From contig CAJFUB010000008.1 of the NCBI GenBank assembly GCA_904420095.1, forward strand, positions 56,142 through 120,141: DNA of 64,000 nt. The letters run 5' to 3'. This DNA is from an uncultured Clostridia bacterium (GTDB lineage: Bacteria > Bacillota > Clostridia > UBA1212 > UBA1255). The notes beneath the pieces were generated by a model that saw only the letters and a list, made by a program, of their open reading frames with translations, was not told where the DNA came from and made no database searches. The position numbers and the translations under genes are program-made. Numbering within the stretch: the first letter of the stretch is position 1; each line of letters starts with the position of its first letter. Below, piece by piece: positions 1 through 8,650 of this stretch.

Positions 1-1070
1 TGCGCATGCATCTGCACAAGCTTTTCGATCAATACATACAGCTCTTCCTCGTTCAGCATATTGAGCCGGATGATCGGGGAAAGCATGTCCCTTCCGCCGC
101 CCTCCGCAAATCTGCCCTCCGAGAGCCTAGAGCGAAGCGCCTCATAGCTGAACACGCCTTTATACTTATCCTCGATACACTGCGGCGTTCCTCCCAGAAA
201 AAAGCCGATGTTCCGCGCTTTTCCCTGCAGCACATCGTTGTACATGGTAAGAATTTTTTCGTAGTTGTTTTGTCTTACGGCAGACTGCGGAATTTTGAAA
301 ATATTTACCAGCTCGTCCACGATTACCAGCAGTCCCTTATAGCCGGCATGCACGATAAACGCCGAGAGAATCTTCAAAACGTCATACCAGTTTTCGTCCG
401 TGACAATAAAATTGATATTCAAATCCTGCCGGGCCTCCGTTCTTGTCGGATATTCCCCGCGGAACCAGCGGATCACGTTGGATTTCATCTGGTCGTCAGA
501 CGTCAGATACGCACGGTAATAGAGCAGGACTGCTCTGGCAAATTCAAAGCCGTTGACCATCCCTTCCAGACTGGCGGTAACCGTATGGATCCTCTTTTCT
601 ACCGACCGGTCAAAGGCGGGATCCTCCGGAGACAAATTTTCTTCTACTGCCACAGACGTTCTGATTCCGGAAATCCAGCGTTCCAAGATCAGCGGAAGCG
701 CGCCGCCGTCCGGCTTCGTCTTTGTAGACATGTTTTTGACCAGCTCTTTGTACGTTGCAAGCCCCTGGCCCTTTGAGCCGGTGAAGCGGCGCTCCGGCGA
801 CAGATCCGCGTCCACCACCACGAATCCGCGTTCGGCGGCATAGTTTCTGATTGTCTGCAGCAAAAAGCTTTTGCCGCTTCCGTATTTTCCCACAATAAAG
901 CGAAATGCAGCGCCGCCGTCCGCTATGATATCGATATCATGCAGCAGAGCGCTGATTTCCCGTTCTCTCCCCACGGTGATATACTCCAAGCCCACTCTCG
1001 GGACGACGCCGCCCTTCAAAGCGTTAATAATCGTGCTAGTAATCCGTTTCGGAGGGTTATTCTGTTTCAT
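1..1070 (-). CDS. BREX-type ATP-binding protein (BrxC/BrxD family, DUF2791), partial
   Basis: P-loop ATPase of the BrxC/BrxD (DUF2791) group, whose members occur in BREX phage-exclusion loci and in TerB-linked clusters. The frame is open from an ATG at 1070 to the left window edge, about 356 codons, so the C-terminus is missing. A Walker A (GKYGSGKSFLL) lies near residue 65, after the segment VGREREISALL typical of this family. The last visible stretch, RLNMLNEEELYVLIEKL, matches the family's 'leucine-rich, Glu-Glu-Leu' C-terminal ATPase region. The start overlaps the end of the upstream TerB gene by 14 bases, so the two are translationally linked. Role in defence or DNA handling is inferred from family context; the rest of the operon lies outside the window. 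Confidence 0.82.
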   Translation of the reverse strand, partial: MKQNNPPKRITSTIINALKGGVVPRVGLEYITVGREREISALLHDIDIIADGGAAFRFIVGKYGSGKSFLLQTIRNYAAERGFVVVDADLSPERRFTGSKGQGLATYKELVKNMSTKTKPDGGALPLILERWISGIRTSVAVEENLSPEDPAFDRSVEKRIHTVTASLEGMVNGFEFARAVLLYYRAYLTSDDQMKSNVIRWFRGEYPTRTEARQDLNINFIVTDENWYDVLKILSAFIVHAGYKGLLVIVDELVNIFKIPQSAVRQNNYEKILTMYNDVLQGKARNIGFFLGGTPQCIEDKYKGVFSYEALRSRLSEGRFAEGGGRDMLSPIIRLNMLNEEELYVLIEKLVQMHA

Positions 1071-2736
1071 TTAAGACCACCCTTTCCAATTCACATCGAT
1101 ATTCCTCATACACCGAGGCCGTATCTGCAAGCTCCAGGATATTATCCTCCACGGCTTCTACGGCCTTTTCGTTGATTTTCTCTGCAAGAACCTCCGGCAT
1201 CAGCAGCCGTGCCCTGCAGAATTCCTGGAGCTCGCCCGGCCCCGTGCCGCGCAGGAGCAGACGAAGTGCTTCCTTTTCTGTTTCTGTCAGAGAATGTGCA
1301 AGCTTTTCCCAGCCGTCCGCCGCAGAAAGCGGCTGTCCCGTCTCGTCTGAAGCATTTTTTTCAACCGCAGCGGCAGCCTGTGAAATCGATTCCGCATTCG
1401 GCCCGTTCCCATCGTCTTCTGGGAAAGCATCCACTCCGGCTTCCGATTCTTCCAAAGGAGCCAGAAGCTTTTCCTGAATGGAGGAAGCGCTTTCCCGAAT
1501 CTTCTCCAGGCGGCCTGGATCTACGTTGACGGATCTTTTATGCGCTTCCCTGTGAAATTCCAGGATCGCGCCGTCGATTTTCTCGAAGAACAGCTTGGGA
1601 TCCGGGAAAAATTCTCTGATCTGGGACAGATCAAGCTTCGTTTTATCTGCATTTAACCGATACTTGTATTTTCTCGTTTTCCGATAAAACTGCTCGATTC
1701 TCTTAAAAAGGTAGCCGATGATCCGCCGGCCGCTCGTCCGGCAGATTCGGCGCGCCGAGCAGAACCAGCGTCCGTTTTCATACCAATATCGTTCTTCCCC
1801 GGAAATCCGGACTTCTTTTCTTTCGGGAGGCGGCATACACTGCGGCGCATATCTGGCCTTTCGGAACGGAACCCAGGGAGCGGGTTTTCCGTCATAATTG
1901 ATCAGGTCGTCAAAGCAGGCGCCGTTTTCACGGAGCCAGCCGTCAAGCTTTCCGACAACAAATTCAAAACAGTTCCTCAGATCGCGCTCCGTCTCTGCGG
2001 TATAAAAAGCGGAACGTTCAAACGGATAGGAAGAAAGCTTCGCATACAAATCGAAAAAGTCGGTTTCTTCCGGGAACGGGTAATATTCCTGCAGCAGCGG
2101 TTCCCCGCGTACCAGATCAAAGAACGGGAATTCAAAGGCGTTTATGATATAGTAGTCCTTCACCCATTCTGCCATGTATGCGCCGAGCTTACGTTCATAT
2201 GGAACGTATTCCCTCCAGATAGAAAGCAGGCGCGAAAGCCCCTCACGGCCGTCCGTCACACCGATGTTGTTAATGAGTTCATAAATATAAAGAAACACAT
2301 AAGAAAAACACGTTTTCTTTACGCTTCCTCTGCGTACACAGGTGCGCCATGTAAAATACGTTCGGAGCTGCTCGTAGCTCATGATCTGATACTCGGGAAA
2401 ATAAGCGGAGAAAGGCGCGTTTCCCGAATAGTCGTCTTCAAAATCCTCCATTTTTTTCGCCTGTCTGTAAAAAGACTCATTTTCTCCGAGAGGATTGACA
2501 TAAGGCGGATATCGGTAAAGCCGCCGCATCTCCTGAAACAGGAGAAAAATGTTCTCTTCCTCTGGGCTGCGTGTGCGGATGGGCTCCGAAACGCTAGATT
2601 CCTGGGGCGCCGGATGTTTTTCTTCAATATATATTTCCGCAAACTGCTGATGATGCAGCGAATACGTCCGATTCCTGATCTGATTGAGAAGGGGATTTTC
2701 GTCGCCGTTTTTCCTTTGCTCCTCGCCGTCCGCCAT
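1057..2736 (-). CDS. TerB-N / TerB-C domain protein
   Basis: 559 aa. The TerB-N domain spans about residues 85-300, with the family signature MSYEQLRTYFTWRTCVRRG near residue 118. TerB-C fits about residues 480-555, with the motif EKINEKAVEAVEDNILE. Between them is an acidic, low-complexity linker. TerB-N/TerB-C proteins are known from comparative genomics as partners of DUF2791 ATPases and superfamily-2 helicases in suspected stress or phage-response loci; biochemical function is unknown. The start ATG at 2736 has GGGAGG nine bases upstream. It lies 18 bases after ftsK and overlaps the ATPase gene, so all three may be cotranscribed. Confidence 0.8.
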   Translation of the reverse strand: MADGEEQRKNGDENPLLNQIRNRTYSLHHQQFAEIYIEEKHPAPQESSVSEPIRTRSPEEENIFLLFQEMRRLYRYPPYVNPLGENESFYRQAKKMEDFEDDYSGNAPFSAYFPEYQIMSYEQLRTYFTWRTCVRRGSVKKTCFSYVFLYIYELINNIGVTDGREGLSRLLSIWREYVPYERKLGAYMAEWVKDYYIINAFEFPFFDLVRGEPLLQEYYPFPEETDFFDLYAKLSSYPFERSAFYTAETERDLRNCFEFVVGKLDGWLRENGACFDDLINYDGKPAPWVPFRKARYAPQCMPPPERKEVRISGEERYWYENGRWFCSARRICRTSGRRIIGYLFKRIEQFYRKTRKYKYRLNADKTKLDLSQIREFFPDPKLFFEKIDGAILEFHREAHKRSVNVDPGRLEKIRESASSIQEKLLAPLEESEAGVDAFPEDDGNGPNAESISQAAAAVEKNASDETGQPLSAADGWEKLAHSLTETEKEALRLLLRGTGPGELQEFCRARLLMPEVLAEKINEKAVEAVEDNILELADTASVYEEYRCELERVVLNETE

Positions 2737-2754
2737 ACAGGCCTCCCACTCACC

Positions 2755-4345
2755 TTATGTGTTCAAAGAGCTTTCCCAGGCTTCCCGGGAAAGAATCACC
2801 TTCCGTGGCTTACTGCCGTCCGCCGCGGAAATCAGACCGCGTTCTTCAAGGGAATCCACGATTCTCGATGCGCGGGAATATCCGAGCCGCAGCTTCCGCT
2901 GCAGGAAAGAGGTAGAAATCTGGTTATACTCAAATGCCAGATCAGCCGCCTCACGAATCAACGCCTCGTCGGAATCGCCGTCGTCGGTATAATCCTCGTC
3001 CTCTTCTGCGGAGCCGGAAGCTCCGCCCGAGCTTCCGTTTTTCTTTTTATTTGCTTCATTTTCAATCGAGGTTTCTATTTCGCGGCTGTACTCGACCGAG
3101 CCGTACGTATTTTTAATGTATTCGACAAGAGACTCGATCTCTCCGTCAGATACAAAAGCCCCCTGAACTCGCATCGGCTTCGACATCCCGATCGGATGGA
3201 ACAGCATATCGCCTCTTCCCAAAAGCTTTTCCGCGCCGCCTCCGTCCAGGATCGTTCTCGAATCCACCTGAGAGGTTACGGCAAATGCAATCCGGGAAGG
3301 AATGTTCGCTTTGATCAGGCCCGTAATGACGTCAACGGAAGGGCGCTGCGTCGCAATGATCAGATGAATGCCGGCCGCTCTGGCCTTTTGCGCCAGACGG
3401 ATCACGGATTCTTCAATTTCCTTGGAAGCGACCATCATCAAATCCGCAAGCTCGTCTATAATGATCACAATCTGCGGCATGCGCGCAATACCGCCGCGCT
3501 CCGCCGTCAAATTATAGGACTTTAAATCCCTGACGTTATGCTGAGAAAAAGCGGCGTACCGTTTTTCCATTTCCGCCACGGCCCAAGACAGGGCGCCCGC
3601 AGCCTTTCGGGGATCCGTAACCACAGGAACCAGCAAATGCGGAATTCCGTTATAGATCCCGAGCTCGACAATCTTGGGATCGATCATAATCATGCGAACG
3701 TCCTCGGGGCCGGATTTATATAAAATGCTCGCAATAATCGTATTAATACATACGCTCTTACCGGAACCCGTCGCTCCGGCGATTAAAAGGTGCGGCATTT
3801 TTGCAATATCGGCAACAATATTTTTCCCGGCGATATCTTTCCCGATCGCAAACGTCAGTTTCGATGCCGAATCACGGTATTCCTTCGATCCGATCACGTC
3901 CCGAAGATATACGATCTCCACTTCCTTGTTCGGAACTTCAATGCCGACCGCTTCTTTCCCAGGGATCGGCGCTTCAATGCGAACTCCCGTAGCCGCTAGG
4001 TTTAATGCGATATCATCGGAAAGCGAAACGATCTTGCTGACCTTCACACCGGGATTCGGCTGAACTTCATAACGAGTCACCGCCGGGCCGCGCAGGACCG
4101 CCGATACCTTTGCTCCTACGCCGAAGCTTGCCAGCGTGTCGATCAGCTTCTTCGCTCTTCCGTTTTGCTCGTAATCATACCGTTCCTTTGTCGCCTGCTC
4201 GCTCTCTGCCGCACTCCGGAGCAGATCGATCGGAGGCTTTACATAGCGCTTTGCTCTTCTGACAGAAGGCGCCGGCGTCGCTTCGCGCGAGATCGTTTCT
4301 GGTTCCGCCGGGCCGCCCGCTATTTCCTGGTCATCTTTTTTTTTT
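2755..4345 (-). CDS. ftsK: FtsK/SpoIIIE DNA translocase, motor and gamma domains (second half of a split gene)
   Basis: Hexameric double-stranded DNA pump that clears chromosomes from the division septum. Visible are the beta/alpha motor with Walker [10 protein letters not shown] and Walker [12 protein letters not shown], and a C-terminal winged-helix gamma domain (about the last 65 residues, ending AWESSLNT) that reads polar DNA motifs. The coding continues upstream in the other frame (4331-5494): the two frames meet at A10, 4336-4345. The open frame extends to 4533, but its first ~65 residues are Arg/Lys-rich and mirror the membrane-half gene in the wrong frame, so they are not a natural N-terminus. 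No good internal start is evident. Expression as one chain would need loss of one A (or gain of two) at the run. Confidence 0.9.
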
Positions 4346-5494
4346 GAACCGGTCCCATATGCCGGTTTTATGCGGCTCTTCCTCGTCATCTGAGTCGCCG
4401 CGGTTCCGATTGAACAGCCTGTCAATTTTTTCCATATCCGCCGAAACTTTATCGTCCGCTTTCTCTCGTTCCCGCCGCGCCGGACGTTCCGCCGCCGCTT
4501 CCTCCGCGACCGCTTCCTTTTGCTGCGGAACATAGGAATCCTGTCTGCGCGGCCTGGCCGGCGGCACGCTTGCGGATGTGGAAAGATCGTCCGGCAAAAT
4601 CAGACGCGTTCTGCGTACAGGTCTCGGCGCCGATACCCTTCGTTCTACCTCCCGGGTGATGTCGTTGGAAATTTTATCCAATTCATCCGATGTGGCCGTT
4701 CTGTAATCTTCGGTAGGTTCAAAGCTGATATCCTGCATGGCGGGACGCGGTTTTTCGCGATTCGCCGTTTTTTCTTCGACCGCGGCCGCGCTTTCTGCCT
4801 TTTCCTCGGCTTCATTCTGTCCGGCAGCATCCGTCTCAGGAATTTCCCGTTTCCGATTTTTGTATAAATCTTCCTTATTATCCTCTACGAGAAGCTTTTC
4901 TGTATTCGCATATCTGCTTCTTACCGATCTTTCAGCGCTATACAAATGATCAGAGGCCTGTTTGATCGAATGGAAATCTGCAGCCGTACGTACGAGCTTC
5001 TTTTCCATCTCACGCGGTATGCTTCCGGCGTTTTTGATATACGAGGACGTAACCTTGGGCGTATCTTCCGCGCCAAGCTTCCTCGCGCGTTCCTGTATTC
5101 CGCTTTGATCCACGGGGCTGCGCCGTTCGGGAAGCCGTGTGCGCACCGTTTCTCCAGGTTTCTCCGCAGACACGCTCTGCCGGATTTCACGACGGGGAGC
5201 GCGCTTCACTGGTTGCTCCTCTTCCGGCGCCAGCTCTTCCTCTTCCTCTTCTGCTTCTTCATGCCTCCGCTCTTCACGCCTCCGTTCCGCGTGCCGAGGC
5301 GCGTTAAAGCCGGGGAAAAACCTTTCCAGGACCATTTCCACTATAATCCCGACAAATAAATATAATACAATCAGAACGAGGTAGGAAAGCAGAATATTAT
5401 AATCCTTTACAAGCTTCAGCCACAGAGCCAATATCAGTAAAACAAGCAGAGAATATTTATTTGAAAGAAATAATTTTTTCAGAAAATTCAACAT
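4331..5494 (-). CDS. ftsK: FtsK/SpoIIIE N-terminal membrane and linker half (first half of a split gene)
   Basis: 387 aa. Two hydrophobic segments at about residues 14-29 and 34-56 form a short membrane anchor; FtsK/SpoIIIE usually has about four. A long charged linker rich in Glu, Arg and Pro follows, as in FtsK. The frame runs through AAA AAA AAA AGA and stops at TGA (4331-4333) inside the A10 run region, while the motor continues in the +1 frame. Joined, the protein would be about 915 aa, a normal FtsK length. A sigma-A-like promoter lies 34-62 bases upstream. Either this is a real slippage-controlled gene, a fresh frameshift, or a homopolymer error in the assembly. Confidence 0.82.
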   Translation of the reverse strand: MLNFLKKLFLSNKYSLLVLLILALWLKLVKDYNILLSYLVLIVLYLFVGIIVEMVLERFFPGFNAPRHAERRREERRHEEAEEEEEELAPEEEQPVKRAPRREIRQSVSAEKPGETVRTRLPERRSPVDQSGIQERARKLGAEDTPKVTSSYIKNAGSIPREMEKKLVRTAADFHSIKQASDHLYSAERSVRSRYANTEKLLVEDNKEDLYKNRKREIPETDAAGQNEAEEKAESAAAVEEKTANREKPRPAMQDISFEPTEDYRTATSDELDKISNDITREVERRVSAPRPVRRTRLILPDDLSTSASVPPARPRRQDSYVPQQKEAVAEEAAAERPARREREKADDKVSADMEKIDRLFNRNRGDSDDEEEPHKTGIWDRFKKKR

Positions 5495-5527
5495 TATCTT
5501 TTGCCCCTCAGATCAAAATACAGTAAT

Positions 5528-5556
5528 ATTGTAGCACACTTTCCGGCACCGCGCAA
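5528..5556 (-). promoter_or_regulatory. sigma-A type promoter of ftsK operon
   Basis: On the minus strand TTGCGC (5551-5556) and TACAAT (5528-5533) are separated by exactly 17 bases, ending about 33 bases before the ftsK start. Confidence 0.6.
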
Positions 5557-5578
5557 TTTGATATTTCCCAAAAGTGAA

Positions 5579-5665
5579 GCGCTGCCGCCTTCTTCGGTTA
5601 CAGCAAAGCAGCGCCTTTCATTAAGCAAATAAGAAGGCCTTTCGAGCTTTCTCTTATAGGCCTTC
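5579..5665. other. two stem-loops in the ftsK/GH39 intergenic region
   Basis: The 300-base gap between ftsK (start 5494) and the glycosidase stop holds no gene. It contains a GCGCTGC/GCAGCGC stem (5579-5614) and a GAAGGCCT/AGGCCTTC stem (5633-5665). Neither has a clean T-run, so they are reported as hairpins rather than terminators. Confidence 0.4.
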
Positions 5666-5764
5666 CTAAGAACATTGACAATATTTACCGATTATTTTTC
5701 CGGGATGTATGGCGCCGCCGCCAGAAGATCTTATTTCCCGGGAAAACGTTTCCGCATGAAACGG

Positions 5765-5789
5765 AAAAACCGCAGCAACCCGGCTGCGG
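5765..5789 (-). terminator. Rho-independent terminator after the GH39 gene
   Basis: On the minus strand a CCGCAGC/GCTGCGG stem is followed directly by TTTTTCC, about 12 bases beyond the glycosidase stop. Confidence 0.75.
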
Positions 5790-5800
5790 CTGTTAATCTT

Positions 5801-7195
5801 TCAGCTTTCATTTACATCAAATTCCAGATAAATGACGCTGTTTTTCGGGATCGTGACCGGAATCACACAGCCCGCCTCTTCTACAAAATCTCTGCGGTCC
5901 GTATTAAATCTGTCCGTCGTACGGATTCTGATATTACGGACCTTCTCCATTCCATTAAAATGCAGCAAAACACGCGTATCCGGCCCCTCGTAGTTGGAAA
6001 GCAGCACTCCCGCCATTTTTCCGTCCGTGGCCGCAGTCGCAAAAATCCCTTCGCTTCCTCCCTTTTCTTCCTTCTGTTCATCGGTATGCTCTACTCCGAA
6101 GGAAATTGCGGAAGACTTTTGCGAGGCGCCGACCATGCAGAAGCATTCATTTGATTTCCGATACAGATCGCCAAAATATACAAATGGATAATACGGCTTC
6201 AGAGGAACGCCATAGGAATCGAAAAGGCCGCACCAGAACATTTTCGGCTGCCCGTCATAATATGCTGCCGCATCAATGCGGAGATTTTGAAACAGAGAGA
6301 GCGACGCGCCGCAGAATGCGGCTCCAACTTCATTTTTGATTCGTTCGAATAAAAATTTTCTGTTGTACTCAAAGCCCTCGCCCATAATAGATTCCCAAAA
6401 TTCTCCGGTAAAAATGTTCCATTCATCCAGAAATACGGGAAGCTCCGGATAGCCATGGGCGTTCAGCTTTCTGTTTACGTGCTCGTTTAATTTTACAAAG
6501 TCACGCACGTCGTCGGCGTAAATATGATAGGAAAAAAAATCGATTGGGGCTCCGGTTTTTTTGATATGCTCGAAAAAGCCGTCAAAATATTCGTCGCAGT
6601 ATGCGTTGCAGCCTGCATAGCCGCCTATTTTACTTTCCGGATATTCTTTCTTGATCAGCTTTGCAAGGATTTCGTAAAATTCATAATATTGTTCCGGCGT
6701 GCCGCCGTTCCACATTTTTTCATACAGATCCGGTTCATTCCAGATTTCAAAATATTTCAGATCATATTGAAAACCGTTTGCCCAGCCGCTGTTGTAGTGA
6801 CGGATAATGTTCAGACAAATTCTGGCATATTTTTCAAAATCCTCCGGCGGGAACACAAAATACTTTTTCTCCGTATGTTCTATCGAGGCGCCGAGTCTGT
6901 ATATGGTTTCAGCGCCGCATTCTTTGATTTTTCCCATCAGGATATCCGTAAAAGCGAAATCGTAATTTGCGGGATCGTTTTCGTCCGCGTCGAAATTTTT
7001 AAAAATATACCGGACATCTACCATTCTCTGGGAGGGATGATCCGTATCATGGAGACGGATATACGGAACGCCGATCTCTTTATAATACCGACTGGTATCG
7101 ATCCAGAAATGATATGATACCGGTCCGTTATTGACGCCGTGAAGCGGTTTGATTTTTCCGACGATTTGATTGCAGTCTATAAATATATCCGTCAT
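5801..7195 (-). CDS. GH39-like glycoside hydrolase (beta-xylosidase family)
   Basis: 464 aa from the ATG at 7195, preferred over the in-frame GTG at 7204 because GGGAG sits eight bases before it. The fold is a retaining clan GH-A TIM barrel: EIWNEPD near residue 154 carries the acid/base Glu, and VFLDEWN near residue 258 the likely nucleophile. RLHDTD near the N-terminus is also typical of GH39. There is no signal peptide, so it acts in the cytoplasm, probably on short xyloside or related oligosaccharides brought in by transporters. It is a single gene with its own terminator. Substrate cannot be read from the sequence. Confidence 0.8.
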   Translation of the reverse strand: MTDIFIDCNQIVGKIKPLHGVNNGPVSYHFWIDTSRYYKEIGVPYIRLHDTDHPSQRMVDVRYIFKNFDADENDPANYDFAFTDILMGKIKECGAETIYRLGASIEHTEKKYFVFPPEDFEKYARICLNIIRHYNSGWANGFQYDLKYFEIWNEPDLYEKMWNGGTPEQYYEFYEILAKLIKKEYPESKIGGYAGCNAYCDEYFDGFFEHIKKTGAPIDFFSYHIYADDVRDFVKLNEHVNRKLNAHGYPELPVFLDEWNIFTGEFWESIMGEGFEYNRKFLFERIKNEVGAAFCGASLSLFQNLRIDAAAYYDGQPKMFWCGLFDSYGVPLKPYYPFVYFGDLYRKSNECFCMVGASQKSSAISFGVEHTDEQKEEKGGSEGIFATAATDGKMAGVLLSNYEGPDTRVLLHFNGMEKVRNIRIRTTDRFNTDRRDFVEEAGCVIPVTIPKNSVIYLEFDVNES

Positions 7196-7410
7196 ATGGT
7201 TCACTCCCTGAAAAAGTTATCGGAGCAATTTTACTTTCTCTTCTTTTTGTTGTCAACAAAAGCAGTATACTTCGAATGCGTCTGGAGGCGGCGGTCCGAA
7301 GCCGGGCCGTCTTGTTCGCAGCCCTTAGAAAAACGTTCCCCTTTATCTCCCCGCAGATCTTTGCCAGGAATTTTCCCTGACAAGAAATGAGGATTTTTCT
7401 GTGCTGCAAT

Positions 7411-8268
7411 TCATAATTTCTCAATCAGCTCAACGCCGTCCGGCATTCTGGGATCGAGTTTAATATCATAATCGTGGAAGCTGCGAGGCGGTAGATCCTG
7501 TTTCAGCGTCACGGTAATTTTATCGAACAGAATATGCGATGGGCATTTTCCGAAAATACTGCTGTGTTTAAAAACGTAAAGCTTTCTCATGCACATTTTT
7601 CCCCGCGCCGCGCTGTGGTCGTGTTCAAACAGATTGATAATGGCCTCCCACAAAAGCTCGAGGTCCTCCTCGGAAAGATTCGTTGTTTTATTTGCGAGCG
7701 CTGCCGATACATATCCTTCTGCTCTGTAAAGCGCATACGGAAGGATACTTTTTTTCCCGATTTCTATTTTCCCCTCTTCTTGCCTTTTTTCCGTCGTGCG
7801 CGCCTGACGCATAATGGTCACGTCTTGAATACTGACGGGAGAGAGGCTTCTGGCAAAGCTGATCTGCACCGGTCCTCTTACAATGCCGCACGGATTGTCT
7901 CCGGTCGACATGACCGCCCCGAAGGCGCGCACGTCGTAATAATTCCTGCACATGAAGTCGCGCGCGCGCCTGATTACGTCGTCCCTTTCTTTTCCTTTAT
8001 TGGCAGTCAGGCCCTCCTCCCGATAGGCATCCGCAAATTTTTCGTTCAGCGATTTGTCCGACTTGATCAAAATTTGATAGCCCTTTTCATTGTCTCTGGA
8101 AAGCTCAACGTAATTTCTGATTTTTCTCTTTAGGCATACGTCCGTAATATAGCCATATCCCGTTTCGGCGTCTATGCGCGGCGTGTTGCCGGCATCCGGA
8201 TCTCCGTTCGGGTTTCCGTTTTCCACATCAAAAAGCATTACAAAATCATATCTGTTTTCAATTGCCAT
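7411..8268 (-). CDS. cas7: type I-C CRISPR backbone protein Cas7 (Csd2)
   Basis: 285 aa. Backbone subunit that coats the crRNA in the type I-C Cascade complex. The N-terminal LFDVENGNPNGDPDAGN and the central GAVMSTGDNPCGIVRGPVQ are hallmark Csd2 segments. The start is ATG 8268, with GGAGG nine bases upstream, rather than an earlier codon at 8301 inside cas8c. It overlaps the end of cas8c by about 11 bases, showing translational coupling. It is the last cas gene: downstream lie only about 200 bases without repeats and then the glycosidase, so cas4-cas1-cas2 are absent from their usual place. Confidence 0.95.
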   Translation of the reverse strand: MAIENRYDFVMLFDVENGNPNGDPDAGNTPRIDAETGYGYITDVCLKRKIRNYVELSRDNEKGYQILIKSDKSLNEKFADAYREEGLTANKGKERDDVIRRARDFMCRNYYDVRAFGAVMSTGDNPCGIVRGPVQISFARSLSPVSIQDVTIMRQARTTEKRQEEGKIEIGKKSILPYALYRAEGYVSAALANKTTNLSEEDLELLWEAIINLFEHDHSAARGKMCMRKLYVFKHSSIFGKCPSHILFDKITVTLKQDLPPRSFHDYDIKLDPRMPDGVELIEKL

Positions 8269-8650
8269 CTGCGTTTTCCTCCATTTCAGTTTCGCTTTCA
8301 TTCTGCTTTTTTTCTAAAAAGCTCTGATACTGCTGATAATATCCGATCATAAACCTCCCCTGATCCTGCAGAGAAAACGTTTCCGGAAATTCCCCGTCGA
8401 TTTGATCCGTGATTTCACAGATCAGCCTGTTGTAAAAGATCGGATTTTTCAGCTTGCTCATATGATACTGTGCCAGCCGGAGAAGCTTTGGGAAGGTCAT
8501 TGCAGGCTTTGATGAAGCAGAAGCAAAATAGGTATCCCGGATCGTTCTGTTAAGGAGAATTTTTGCTGTGGACTGCTGGAGCCTTTCCAGAACCGCAAAC
8601 AGTCTTCCACATAAATAGGCTTGTCCGTGGTTTTCTTTGTCTAACGACAC
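8258..8650 (-). CDS. cas11c: Cas11c small subunit from an internal start within cas8c
   Basis: A perfect Shine-Dalgarno AAGGAGG (8659-8665) stands eight bases before an in-frame GTG (8648-8650) inside cas8c, and would give a 130-aa, mostly helical product ending with Cas8c. In type I-C systems it is established that cas8c encodes a separate small subunit, Cas11c, from an internal site of this kind; several copies line the belly of Cascade. The quality of this internal ribosome site is far above chance in coding DNA. Its preservation argues that the complex is still under selection. Expression itself is inferred. Confidence 0.75.
   Translation of the reverse strand: MSLDKENHGQAYLCGRLFAVLERLQQSTAKILLNRTIRDTYFASASSKPAMTFPKLLRLAQYHMSKLKNPIFYNRLICEITDQIDGEFPETFSLQDQGRFMIGYYQQYQSFLEKKQNESETEMEENADGN

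Noticed and set aside
6..776. Long plus-strand open frame at the left edge
   Set aside because: It is the exact complement frame of the DUF2791 ATPase gene; the minus strand has the Walker A and family motifs.
4346..4533. Arg/Lys-rich N-terminus for the FtsK motor gene
   Set aside because: Its sequence is the off-frame reading of the membrane-half gene's acidic linker; no ribosome site precedes it.
7196..7410. Possible CRISPR array after cas7
   Set aside because: No direct repeats or the type I-C hairpin repeat could be found in this gap.
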